This document shows, in pieces, positions 55,337 through 63,923 of a stretch of DNA of 64,000 nt. This DNA comes from Bacteroidales bacterium (GTDB taxonomy: Bacteria > Bacteroidota > Bacteroidia > Bacteroidales > UBA932). The stretch lies in contig JAFVWT010000016.1 in NCBI GenBank assembly GCA_017501525.1, positions 41,582 to 105,581 of the forward strand, written 5' to 3'. How positions within the stretch are numbered: position 1 is the first letter of the stretch; each line of letters begins with the position of its first letter. The notes under the pieces were generated by a model, which saw only the letters and a list, made by a program, of their open reading frames with translations, was not told where the DNA came from and ran no database searches. The position numbers were made by a program, and so were the translations under genes.

Positions 55337-57427
55337 TTATGGCTCCGGTTTCTTAATTGTTATTGTGTTCCCTTTTATGTATTGCTCTATTTCATCATGG
55401 GTTATTAATATGATGGTGATACTTTTGGAATGAAGTTTTTTAATCTGCTTGTAGAAATTTATTTTATTTTCTTTGTCCAAATGTGAACTTCCTTCGTCTA
55501 TGATTATAATCTGGGGGTCGCGATATAATGCTCTGGCAATGGATAGCTTTTCCTTTTCCCCTCCGGAAATACGGTGCCCACTCTCTCCCAGATTTGACAG
55601 TATTCCATCTGGAAGTTTCTGTATCATAGTGGTTAAACCACATTCATTACATATATTGTAAACTTTTTCCAAATCACATTCCTTATCGAGAATGATGTTT
55701 TCAAGAAGTGTCCCATTTAGTATCTCTGGTATCTGTGGAACTGTTACAATGTTCTCCCTCCACAGGTGCAGACTGATTAATGAAATGTCTATATTTCCAA
55801 TAGTAATCCTCCCTTTATCAGGATTGTATGATCTTAGAAGAAGTTTGCCGATGGTGCTTTTTCCACTTCCGTTCTCGCCTCTTATGATATTTATTTCCCC
55901 TCTTTTTATCCTGATTGAAAGATTGTCGAAAAGGGTAAATCCTCCCGGATATGCAAATGTTACATTTTCAAAAAGGATGTCTCCCATTGGTATTTTGTAT
56001 GTTTGTAAAGCATCATCTTCCTCTTCCTTCAAATCTGTGATTTCAAATAGCCGGCGTGAGGAAATTTTTGCCTGTGAAATATCTTTTGTACTATCTATAA
56101 GCAGTATTGCTGAGGAATTGAATAGCGAAGCAATCGTGTAAAACGAAACAAGTTCTCCCAGTGAAAGTTCTCCTTTGATGCAAAACCACGAACCAATGGT
56201 TATGATTAATGTGGAGGTCAACTTAGAAATTCCCTCGGAGATTCCTGCAATTATGTTTTGAATAATTCCTCCTTTATATTGAGCTTTGCTCTGACGGATG
56301 TAAGCCATATCTATCCTGGTCATGGCAAGTGGGCCGGAGTTGAAGTTTTTTAGGCTTCTGATGTTGTTCAGTGTCTCAATGCTCTCCTCCTGAAAATGAG
56401 CTAATGATTCGATAATCATCTTGTTGTATTTTTCATATAGTCGGGAGGACAATTGGTATAATGATGCAGTCAGTGGTGTCAATGATAAAGATATCAAAGC
56501 CAGTTTCCAATTGAAACTTATTAGCAGAAGTGTTGTACAACAAAGGGATATGATATTTACAACCATCAGTATGCTTCTATTCGCTACAAAGGTTCTGATT
56601 CTGTATGCATCTGAAATTCTGGAGTTTAATTCTGCCGGTGAATGTCCGTCAAAGAATGATAATGGCAGATGCATCAGTTTTCTGATGTATGTGGTGATAA
56701 GGTGACAATCTATCTTAAGTGATGCTCTAAGTAGAAATGTTCCGCGCAAGGTTCCAACTACAGAAATTACAATGGTAAGGAGTATCATTATAATTCCGAT
56801 TCTGCTTAATTCGTTAAGGTCTTCTGAAGGAATAACTATGTCTATAGCATATTGGAGAAATAGGGAAAAACTGTATGTCAAAGCAATAAAGGCGATAGCA
56901 CCTATTCCAGAAAGTATTATTTCCATCAGGTTCTCTCTAAGGAGTATTCTCAGGCGTTGCATCAATGGAGCAGTGCTGTCGCCTTTTATAAACTGGGCAG
57001 ATGGTGTGATACTGATAATGTGTCCGCTCCACATCTTTGCTAGGTTGTCAAAGGGAACTTTTGAGATTTTTCCATATTCCGGGTCCATAATCAGGGCATT
57101 CTTCCCGGAATATCCGTAGTATACTACAAAGTGTAACCATCCATTCTCTTTTCTCAGGTGTAGAATAATGGGAACAGATATATCCTTGAGTTCAAGTATA
57201 TCTTTGCTTTTGCTCCCGGCTCCGTATGCCTCCATTCCAAATTTGCGTGCACCTATGACTATGGAATGGATACTGCACCCTCTCTGTGATACACCACAGG
57301 CATGTCTTACCTCAATATGGGGAACCCTGAGCCCCCAATAACCCAAAATAGAACATAGACAGGCCGAGCCGCAGTCGCTATTGTCTTGTTGACGGATATT
57401 TATCCAATCTTTTTTTCTCCCCTTCAT
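55337..57427 (-). CDS. Peptidase C39-containing ABC exporter (PCAT) for double-glycine peptides
   Basis: 696 residues from the ATG at 57427, which has a GGGAG Shine-Dalgarno-like sequence; ATG 57445 (702 residues) is the alternative. C39 protease domain about 1-140: QQDNSDCGSACL with catalytic Cys19, HFVVYYGY with His99, and MDPEYG with Asp115, so the triad is intact. Six-TM exporter domain about 155-440. ATPase domain: GENGSGKST (Walker A), ISGGEKEKLSIARAL (signature), IIIIDEGSSHLD (Walker B) and LITHDE (H-loop). Such proteins cut the leader after GG and export the peptide. Confidence 0.95.
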   Translation of the reverse strand: MKGRKKDWINIRQQDNSDCGSACLCSILGYWGLRVPHIEVRHACGVSQRGCSIHSIVIGARKFGMEAYGAGSKSKDILELKDISVPIILHLRKENGWLHFVVYYGYSGKNALIMDPEYGKISKVPFDNLAKMWSGHIISITPSAQFIKGDSTAPLMQRLRILLRENLMEIILSGIGAIAFIALTYSFSLFLQYAIDIVIPSEDLNELSRIGIIMILLTIVISVVGTLRGTFLLRASLKIDCHLITTYIRKLMHLPLSFFDGHSPAELNSRISDAYRIRTFVANRSILMVVNIISLCCTTLLLISFNWKLALISLSLTPLTASLYQLSSRLYEKYNKMIIESLAHFQEESIETLNNIRSLKNFNSGPLAMTRIDMAYIRQSKAQYKGGIIQNIIAGISEGISKLTSTLIITIGSWFCIKGELSLGELVSFYTIASLFNSSAILLIDSTKDISQAKISSRRLFEITDLKEEEDDALQTYKIPMGDILFENVTFAYPGGFTLFDNLSIRIKRGEINIIRGENGSGKSTIGKLLLRSYNPDKGRITIGNIDISLISLHLWRENIVTVPQIPEILNGTLLENIILDKECDLEKVYNICNECGLTTMIQKLPDGILSNLGESGHRISGGEKEKLSIARALYRDPQIIIIDEGSSHLDKENKINFYKQIKKLHSKSITIILITHDEIEQYIKGNTITIKKPEP

Positions 57428-57698
57428 ATCTCCCTTTCTATTCATTTCTTGTTGAGGACTTGTTATCGTCCCAGATATATCCCTTGGTTATGCCTCTTTG
57501 TGAACGGTAAGGTAGCAACAGTATCTGTCATCTGATACAATATAAGGCAGAATGATATCTGTGGATTCTTTCTGGACTTAGCCCTCAATAGTTATGTAAA
57601 ACTATGCAAAGTCTTTTATCGGATTTTCCATAAATGATAAATCAATTGAGGTGACTAAAATGTAAATTAGTCATCCCCCTTTTATTCAGCCTCTCTAT

Positions 57699-57845
57699 TT
57701 AAAATCTGGATAATGGATAGCTACCTAAAAGTATTCCGACAAGAATACAACTCAGGTAAATGGCTATTGTTGTTTTGGATAATTCTGGCAGAAGATTATC
57801 TGCGCATAGAGCAACTCTCTCTCTCAATTTTCTTTCACTTTTCAT
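57699..57845 (-). CDS. 48-residue single-TM protein upstream of the exporter
   Basis: A short frame with a strong Shine-Dalgarno-like AGGAGGGAAGAAATG start, unusual for this genome. N-terminal half is polar and basic (MKSERKLRERVALCADNLLP), C-terminal half is a TM helix (TIAIYLSCILVGILLGSYP). No family recognised. It is the gene before the exporter on the same strand, 271 bp away; small membrane proteins often give self-immunity in bacteriocin loci, which is a guess here. Confidence 0.5.
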   Translation of the reverse strand: MKSERKLRERVALCADNLLPELSKTTIAIYLSCILVGILLGSYPLSRF

Positions 57846-58042
57846 TTCTTCCCTCCTTTTCCTGATGCAAAGTTGCTTAAAAATAATGATATGGAATGTA
57901 CAAAAACGTAAAAAAATGAAGAGGTGGATTTCTTTAGTCCAATTATGTAGACTTTTATCATTGGACATTATAATGCCATCCCACATTTGGAAACGCAGGA
58001 TTCTTCCAGATTATATTTTTATAGATGAGAGAGTTCTGTCGA

Positions 58043-58549
58043 TTATGCAGTTATTGATGAACTGAATAATTTGTTCAAGTAGGGGAATATGCTTTGTGAT
58101 ATATCCTTGATGATTCCGATGGTCTGAGATTCGTTCATTGTCTCCTCCGGAATCAAGATGAACCATGTCTGGTTAACATATTCAATCATTGAAAGTAGAG
58201 CCCCAATTAGTAAGATGGTGCCAACTACTGAAAGAACTGCTCCGAGTAGTCTGTTAATCCAACCTAACATTGCGATTGAAAAGATTTTTTCAAGGACTTT
58301 TCCAATTAGGTTTACGCATATGCATACAGCAATAATGATGAGTGCAAAAGAAATAGCCTTTACGGCGCTTTCAGATGCGTTGATCCACTGGTGAAGCCAA
58401 GTCGAGACAATGGATGAAAATCTTCCTGCGAGAATAATGCCCACGACAATTCCTATAATTCCACCAATTTGTTTTACCAATCCATCCTTCAACCCTTTGA
58501 ACAGGGCCAGAATGAGCAATACTGTGATTATAATGTCTACTACTGTCAT
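58043..58549 (-). CDS. CvpA family membrane protein
   Basis: 168 residues from ATG 58549 (the frame extends to 58603 without a better start). Four hydrophobic segments and the CvpA opening VVDIIITVLLILALFKGLKDGLVKQIGGIIGIVVG. The family is named for colicin V production, but it is widespread and not specific for bacteriocins. Nearness to the peptide locus is therefore weak evidence of a link. Divergent from ileS. Confidence 0.85.
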   Translation of the reverse strand: MTVVDIIITVLLILALFKGLKDGLVKQIGGIIGIVVGIILAGRFSSIVSTWLHQWINASESAVKAISFALIIIAVCICVNLIGKVLEKIFSIAMLGWINRLLGAVLSVVGTILLIGALLSMIEYVNQTWFILIPEETMNESQTIGIIKDISQSIFPYLNKLFSSSITA

Positions 58550-58659
58550 AATGTTACAAATGTACAAAATATAATTGGAAGGATGTAAATTTTTATAGAA
58601 CATCCCTTAAATAAGTAATATTGTATGCTTCGTATCTGAAGGTATTGCTGTATTGTTGT

Positions 58660-58708
58660 AAATTCAGTGCTTGGGCTTTGCTTTTTACTCACTAGTTTAG
58701 TATTTTTG
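58660..58708 (+). repeat. Promoter-bearing repeat, locus D: single degenerate unit with ileS promoter
   Basis: CTTGGGCTTTGCTTTTTACT continuing to TATTTTTG (58701-58708) matches the hairpin loop, 3' arm, spacer and -7 box of locus B. The 5' arm CAAAGC has decayed (TCAGTGC), so the hairpin is lost while -33 TTTG (58677-58680), the 20-bp spacer and the -7 box are kept. ileS starts 19 bp further. Confidence 0.65.
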
Positions 58709-58727
58709 CGGATTAAAATTTTGAAAT

Positions 58728-61700
58728 ATGTTTAAGGAATATAAAGGATTGGACTTGGTAAATATCTCTGCAGAGGTGTTGGAGTCGTGGAAAAAGAATA
58801 ATGTTTTCCGTAAATCATTGGAAATGCGCAAGGGCGCACCTAAATTCATTTTCTTTGAAGGTCCCCCATCTGCAAACGGTATGCCCGGTATCCATCATGT
58901 TATGGCACGTTCTATTAAGGATGTGATTTGCCGATACAAGACCCAGAAGGGGTATCTTGTAGAAAGAAAGGCCGGATGGGATACTCATGGCTTGCCGGTA
59001 GAATTGGGCGTTGAGAAGATGTTAGGTATTACCAAGGATGATATAGGTAAGAAAATATCTGTGGCAGAGTATAATAACACTTGTAGAAAGGAGGTTATGA
59101 AATATACTGCCGAATGGGTAAATCTCACTGATCGTATTGGATACTGGGTGGATACGGATAATCCCTATATTACATATGACAACAGATATATTGAGACTCT
59201 TTGGTATCTTTTGAAAGATATATACAAGAAAGGTTATTTGTATAAAGGTTACTCTATTCAACCTTATTCCCCAGCTGCCGGTACCGGTTTGAGTTCTCAT
59301 GAATTGAATCAGCCCGGATGTTATAGGGATGTCAAGGATACTACTGCGGTGGTGCAGTTTTCGGTCGTAAGGAATGAACGCTCTGAAAAGTTGTTCCAAA
59401 AGGCAGGCGGACTTCCGGTTTATTTCCTCGCCTGGACAACTACTCCTTGGACTCTCCCCTCAAATACAGCTCTTTGTGTTGGGCCTAAGTTTGATTATGT
59501 GATGGTTCGTTCGGAGAATCCATATACATCGGAGCCTGGTGTGTATGTGGTTGCCAAAGAACTTGTCAATGCTCATTTTGGGGCAAAAGTTCCTTTTGAG
59601 GTTTTGGAAGGTTCATTCAAAGGTACAGAACTTGAAGGCATTTCGTATGAACAACTCATCCCTTGGATTTATCCGGGTGAAGGAGCTTTCAGAGTTATCC
59701 TGGGAGATTATGTGACAATTGAAGATGGTACAGGTATTGTACATATTGCTCCTACATTTGGTGCAGATGACGATAAGGTGGCAAAAGCTGCTGGAATCCC
59801 TCCTTTGAGAGTTGAGGATGCTGCCGGCGTTTTACAAGCTCAGGTGGACAGGACCGGAAGGATGTACCGTATTGAAGATTTGAATCCTGATTTCGTTGCA
59901 AAAAATGTCAATGTAGAATTGTATAAAGAGTTTGCAGGTCGCTATGTAAAGAATGCTTATGACCCTGATGCTACCGCTGATTCTACAACACTGGATGTCG
60001 ATCTGTGCGTGATGCTTAAAAAAGAGAACAAAGCTTTCAAGATAGAAAAGCATACTCACAACTATCCACATTGTTGGAGAACCGATAAGCCTGTATTGTA
60101 TTATCCTTTGAACTCTTGGTTTATCCGTTCAACAGCTGTTCAGCAGCGTATGATTGAATTGAATAAGACTATTCAATGGAAACCTGAGTCGACAGGAACC
60201 GGTCGTTTTGGAAAATGGTTGGAAAACCTTCAGGACTGGAATCTCTCGCGAAGCAGATATTGGGGAACTCCTCTTCCTATATGGCGTACAGAGGATGGCT
60301 CTCAGGAAAAATGTATTGGCTCTGCATCAGAACTTTATGCTGAAATAGAAAAGTCGGTTGAGGCAGGTGTCATGAGTGAGAATCCTATGAAGAAAGCGGG
60401 ATTTGTTCCAGGTGATTTTTCTACAGAAAATTATGATAAGATAGATCTTCACAGACCTTACGTTGATGAAATTTTCCTTGTTTCGGACAATGGACAAAAG
60501 ATGGTGCGTGAGACAGATTTGATTGATGTCTGGTTTGATTCAGGAGCAATGCCTTATGCACAAGTAGGTCTTCAAGGTCTCGAATCTGCTGAATTTGGTC
60601 AAACTGCTGACTTTATAGCTGAAGGCGTTGACCAGACTCGTGGATGGTTCTTCACATTGCATGCAATCAATACTATGGTTAGTGATAAGATTGCATTCAA
60701 GAGAGTTATTTCCAATGGATTGGTTCTTGACAAAGACGGAAATAAGATGAGTAAACGCCTTGGTAATGCTATCGATCCATTTAAGGCGTTGGATGATTAT
60801 GGCCCTGATGCATTGAGATGGTATATGTTGACTAATGCTCAGCCCTGGGATAATCTGAAATTTGATATGACAAGTGTGGATGAGGTGCGCAGAAAATTCT
60901 TTGGAACATTGTATAATACTTATTCATTCTTTGCTCTGTATGCCAATGTGGATAAGTTTGATGCAAAAGCTCCGGAGGTTCCTTTGGCAAATCGTCCTGA
61001 AATTGACAGATGGCTAATATCTCTGCTGAATACTTTAATTCGTAAAGTAACAGAGTGTTATGAAAATTATGACATTACCACAGCGGGCAGATTGATACAA
61101 GATTTTGTATGCGATAATTTGAGTAACTGGTATGTGCGCCTGAACAGAAAGAGATTCTGGGGCGGTACAATGGATGAAGATAAGCTTGCTGCATACCAGA
61201 CTTTGTATAGCGCTTTGGAGAATGTCGCAGTCTTGGCGGCTCCTATTGCTCCCTTCTTTATGGATAGGATGTTCTTGGATCTGAATGCTGTTTCGCTCAG
61301 ACATTCTGAAATTTCTGTTCATATTGTTCCAATGCCTGAGTTTGATCCTTCTTGTATTGACTCAGAACTGGAAGAGAGAATGGATATAGCTCAGTTGAGT
61401 TCTTCTATGGTGTTGGCATTGAGAAGAAAAGTTAATATCAATGTGCGTCAGCCTCTAGCTAAGATGATAATTCCGGTAATTGATTCAAAACTTCAACAGA
61501 GGTTTGATAGAATCAAGTCGTTGGTGCTTACAGAGGTGAATGTTAAGGAGGTAGAGTATATAAATGATACTACAGGATTGATTACCAAGAAGATTAAGCC
61601 TAATTTCAGAGTATTGGGTAAGCGTTATGGCAAACAGATGAAGGAGATTTCTGCCTTCTTTGCACAAATGCCTCAAGAACAAATAGCCCAGATAGAGAGG

Positions 61701-62120
61701 GCAGGGATTGCTTCTGAAAAATATTCTGTAGAGTTGGCTTCAGGTGTAGTAGAACTTATGCCTGAGGATTATGAAATTACTTCTGAGGATATGCCTGGAT
61801 GGTTGGTTGCATCTGAAGGTAAATTGACAATCGCTCTTGATATTACAATTACAGAGGATTTGAAGAACGAGGGTATTGCCAGAGAACTTATCAATAGAAT
61901 TCAGAATCTAAGGAAGGATAGCAATTTTGAAGTAACCGATAAAATTAATATTGAGATAGTTACTAAAGACGAGATTGCTGCTTCTGTGGCCAAATTTGGG
62001 GATTATATAGCATCCCAGACATTGGCTATGAGTATAAAACTGGTTGATTCGTTGGAAGATGGCAAGAATATTGAATGGCTTGCGGATGATATAGTAACCA
62101 TCAAATTGGAGAGGATATAA
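58728..62120 (+). CDS. ileS: Isoleucyl-tRNA synthetase
   Basis: Class I synthetase, 1130 residues, the long form usual in Bacteroidota. HIGH-equivalent motif GIHH in PPSANGMPGIHHVMAR (about 46-60), editing domain with WTTTPWTLPSNTAL and GTGIVHIAPTFGADD, WGTPLPIW, VDQTRGWFFTLHA, and KMSKS-type KMSKRLGN. The C-terminal part holds the anticodon-binding domain and the extension. Followed at 5 bp by the deaminase. Confidence 0.97.
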   Translation: MFKEYKGLDLVNISAEVLESWKKNNVFRKSLEMRKGAPKFIFFEGPPSANGMPGIHHVMARSIKDVICRYKTQKGYLVERKAGWDTHGLPVELGVEKMLGITKDDIGKKISVAEYNNTCRKEVMKYTAEWVNLTDRIGYWVDTDNPYITYDNRYIETLWYLLKDIYKKGYLYKGYSIQPYSPAAGTGLSSHELNQPGCYRDVKDTTAVVQFSVVRNERSEKLFQKAGGLPVYFLAWTTTPWTLPSNTALCVGPKFDYVMVRSENPYTSEPGVYVVAKELVNAHFGAKVPFEVLEGSFKGTELEGISYEQLIPWIYPGEGAFRVILGDYVTIEDGTGIVHIAPTFGADDDKVAKAAGIPPLRVEDAAGVLQAQVDRTGRMYRIEDLNPDFVAKNVNVELYKEFAGRYVKNAYDPDATADSTTLDVDLCVMLKKENKAFKIEKHTHNYPHCWRTDKPVLYYPLNSWFIRSTAVQQRMIELNKTIQWKPESTGTGRFGKWLENLQDWNLSRSRYWGTPLPIWRTEDGSQEKCIGSASELYAEIEKSVEAGVMSENPMKKAGFVPGDFSTENYDKIDLHRPYVDEIFLVSDNGQKMVRETDLIDVWFDSGAMPYAQVGLQGLESAEFGQTADFIAEGVDQTRGWFFTLHAINTMVSDKIAFKRVISNGLVLDKDGNKMSKRLGNAIDPFKALDDYGPDALRWYMLTNAQPWDNLKFDMTSVDEVRRKFFGTLYNTYSFFALYANVDKFDAKAPEVPLANRPEIDRWLISLLNTLIRKVTECYENYDITTAGRLIQDFVCDNLSNWYVRLNRKRFWGGTMDEDKLAAYQTLYSALENVAVLAAPIAPFFMDRMFLDLNAVSLRHSEISVHIVPMPEFDPSCIDSELEERMDIAQLSSSMVLALRRKVNINVRQPLAKMIIPVIDSKLQQRFDRIKSLVLTEVNVKEVEYINDTTGLITKKIKPNFRVLGKRYGKQMKEISAFFAQMPQEQIAQIERAGIASEKYSVELASGVVELMPEDYEITSEDMPGWLVASEGKLTIALDITITEDLKNEGIARELINRIQNLRKDSNFEVTDKINIEIVTKDEIAASVAKFGDYIASQTLAMSIKLVDSLEDGKNIEWLADDIVTIKLERI

Positions 62121-62125
62121 TAATC

Positions 62126-62602
62126 ATGGAGAAAGGGCACAACTATTTTATGAAGATGGCAATTGATCTTGCCTCTCAAAATGCCGGGTCTGTTTCGGGA
62201 GGCCCGTTTGGTGCAGTCATTGTCAAAGATTCAGAGGTAGTTGCTGCTCAGGCCAATAGAGTGACTGTGGAAAATGATCCTACTGCTCACGCTGAGGTGA
62301 ATGCTATTAGGGAGGCTTGCAAGAAGTTGGGAACATTTGATTTGAGCGGATGTATCCTTTATACAAGTTGCGAGCCTTGCCCGATGTGTTTGGCCGCTGC
62401 TTATTGGGCTCATATTGATAAGATATATTATGCCGCTGACAGATACGACGCGGCTAAAGCAGGCTTTGATGATGACTTTATATATAAGGAATTGTCAAAA
62501 CCATTATCATCCAGAAAGATTGGAATAGAGCAGATTATGCCTATTGAAGGTTGTATCCCATTTAATAAATGGGTTCAAAATAGTGATAAAATAGACTATT
62601 AA
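62126..62602 (+). CDS. Guanine deaminase (cytidine deaminase-fold)
   Basis: 158 residues. Zinc site HAEVNAI (His55, Glu57) and PCPMC (Cys85, Cys88). SGGPFGAVIV, NDPTAHAEV and DAAKAGFDDDFIYKEL.KP match the B. subtilis GuaD type rather than tRNA adenosine deaminase TadA, which lacks the C-terminal FDD.FIY motif. Converts guanine to xanthine. Likely cotranscribed with ileS. Confidence 0.88.
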   Translation: MEKGHNYFMKMAIDLASQNAGSVSGGPFGAVIVKDSEVVAAQANRVTVENDPTAHAEVNAIREACKKLGTFDLSGCILYTSCEPCPMCLAAAYWAHIDKIYYAADRYDAAKAGFDDDFIYKELSKPLSSRKIGIEQIMPIEGCIPFNKWVQNSDKIDY

Positions 62603-62655
62603 TCATTGCTATATCAAAACTTTTTACTAAATTTACAAGAGTTAAACTAATGGTT

Positions 62656-63060
62656 ATGGACAACACTGACAACAAAAATGAAGTTCAGGAGAAGATTCGT
62701 TACACAGACGAGGAACTTCAGGAATTTAAAGAAATTATTTTACAGAAATTGGAGAAAGCCAGAGATGATTATCAGCAGTTGAAATCTGCCATAACTCATA
62801 GTAGCAGTAATGATACTGAAGATACATCTCCTACATTCAAAGTGATGGAAGAAGGTGCGTCTGCCCTTTCAAAAGAGGAATCCGGACAATTGGCTCAGAG
62901 ACAAATCAAATTTATCCGTTCTTTGGAGGCAGCTTTAGTGAGAATTGAGAACAAAACTTATGGAGTGTGTCGTGAAACGGGAAAATTGATTCCAAAGGAG
63001 AGACTCAAATTGGTTCCTCATGCTACTCTTAGTGTAGAAGCAAAATTATCACAGAAATAA
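62656..63060 (+). CDS. TraR/DksA-type protein without zinc cysteines
   Basis: 134 residues from ATG 62656 (ATG 62650 two codons earlier is possible). Helical coiled-coil N-terminal part and a C-terminal DksA zinc-finger-like fold: YGVCRETGKLIPKERLKLVPHATLSVEAK. Of the four Cys of classical DksA only one remains, so zinc binding is unlikely. DksA relatives bind RNA polymerase through the secondary channel; whether this one does is unknown. Its stop overlaps the lspA ATG by one base (TAATG). Confidence 0.85.
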   Translation: MDNTDNKNEVQEKIRYTDEELQEFKEIILQKLEKARDDYQQLKSAITHSSSNDTEDTSPTFKVMEEGASALSKEESGQLAQRQIKFIRSLEAALVRIENKTYGVCRETGKLIPKERLKLVPHATLSVEAKLSQK

Positions 63061-63704
63061 TGGCACTTTCTCGCAGTCGGAAACAACTTATTCTCGCTGT
63101 ATTTGCTATTTTGTTATTGGTCATTGATCAGGTTTCTAAAATTCTGGTCAAGACCAATATGCATTTAGGAGAGTCTATACCTGTTCTTGGACAATGGTTT
63201 CAGATATTGTTTATAGAGAACGAGGGTATGGCTTTCGGCATGTCTTTCGGAGGGGAATTAGGAAAATATTTGTTGACAACTTTCAGAATAATACTCTTTG
63301 GAGTGATGCTCTATTATATAAGATCACTCCTTAGAAGAGATTCGGTACCTATGGGCGTATTGGTAGGTCTTACTGCAATAATGGTAGGTGCTTTAGGAAA
63401 TATCATTGATTGTATGTTTTACGGTCTAATCTTTGAGCAGTCAACGATGGGAACTGTAGCAGACCTTGTACCAATGGGGCAAGGGTATGGTAAGTTCATG
63501 TTAGGAAAGGTAGTGGATATGCTCTATTTTCCTATAATAAATACAACACTTCCCGACTGGTTTCCTATAAATGGAGGAGAACAGTTCATATTTTTCCGTC
63601 CTATATTTAACATTGCAGACTCATGTATTACAGTAGGTGCTCTATATCTGATTCTGTTTAAATGGCGTTTTTTCTCTGCAGAATCTAAAAAAATGGAAAA
63701 ATAG
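63060..63704 (+). CDS. lspA: Lipoprotein signal peptidase (signal peptidase II)
   Basis: Inner-membrane aspartyl protease that cuts lipoprotein signal peptides. 214 residues, longer than the roughly 165 of E. coli LspA because of an insert of about 40 residues (FEQSTMGTVADLVPMGQG to INGGEQFIFF) usual in Bacteroidota. Four TMs; catalytic aspartates in GNIIDCMFYG and FNIADSCIT; IDQVSK and NEGMAFGMSF are conserved. Its many clients in this window include the DUF6562 lipoproteins. Confidence 0.95.
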   Translation: MALSRSRKQLILAVFAILLLVIDQVSKILVKTNMHLGESIPVLGQWFQILFIENEGMAFGMSFGGELGKYLLTTFRIILFGVMLYYIRSLLRRDSVPMGVLVGLTAIMVGALGNIIDCMFYGLIFEQSTMGTVADLVPMGQGYGKFMLGKVVDMLYFPIINTTLPDWFPINGGEQFIFFRPIFNIADSCITVGALYLILFKWRFFSAESKKMEK

Positions 63705-63724
63705 TTTAAAAAACACTACAAAAA

Positions 63725-63756
63725 TTTGGTTTAAAACTTTTTTTTGCATACTTTTG
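63725..63756 (+). promoter_or_regulatory. tRNA-Ser promoter
   Basis: -33 TTTG 63725-63728, 20-bp spacer, -7 TACTTTTG 63749-63756; tRNA begins 25 bp further. A textbook Bacteroidota promoter, and a useful control because its spacer does not resemble the repeat family. Confidence 0.75.
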
Positions 63757-63781
63757 CGTTCCCTTTCGGGATTGAAATATT

Positions 63782-63866
63782 GGAGAGATGGCAGAGTGGT
63801 CGAATGCGGCGGTCTTGAAAACCGTTGACGTGAAAGCGTCCGGGGGTTCGAATCCCTCTCTCTCCG
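63782..63866 (+). tRNA. tRNA-Ser (anticodon TGA)
   Basis: Acceptor stem GGAGAGA pairs with TCTCTCC (63859-63865; G-C, G-C, A-T and so on), discriminator G63866. The anticodon arm GCGGT-CTTGAAA-ACCGT puts TGA at 63816-63818, followed by the long variable arm (class II) and TTCGAAT loop. CCA is not encoded (GCAA follows). Confidence 0.95.
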
Positions 63867-63873
63867 CAATAAA

Positions 63874-63913
63874 GGGTGTAAATCAAGCATTTGCGAGATT
63901 TACACCCTTTTTT
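63874..63913 (+). terminator. Terminator hairpin after tRNA-Ser
   Basis: Perfect 11-bp stem GGGTGTAAATC (63874-63884) with GATTTACACCC (63897-63907), 12-base loop, then TTTTTT. TTTACACCC is repeated once more at 63911-63919, so the 5' arm has an alternative partner. Confidence 0.75.
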
Positions 63914-63923
63914 ACACCCAACA

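Noticed and set aside
57446-57698. A further short peptide gene between the exporter and the 48-residue gene
   Set aside because: Only frames of up to 22 codons with no leader-like sequence were found; the region holds small hairpins and one copy of the AAAGTCTTTTAT block.
58043-58549. CvpA as part of the bacteriocin locus
   Set aside because: CvpA is a widespread membrane protein; the name alone does not link it, and 197 bp separate it from the next small gene.
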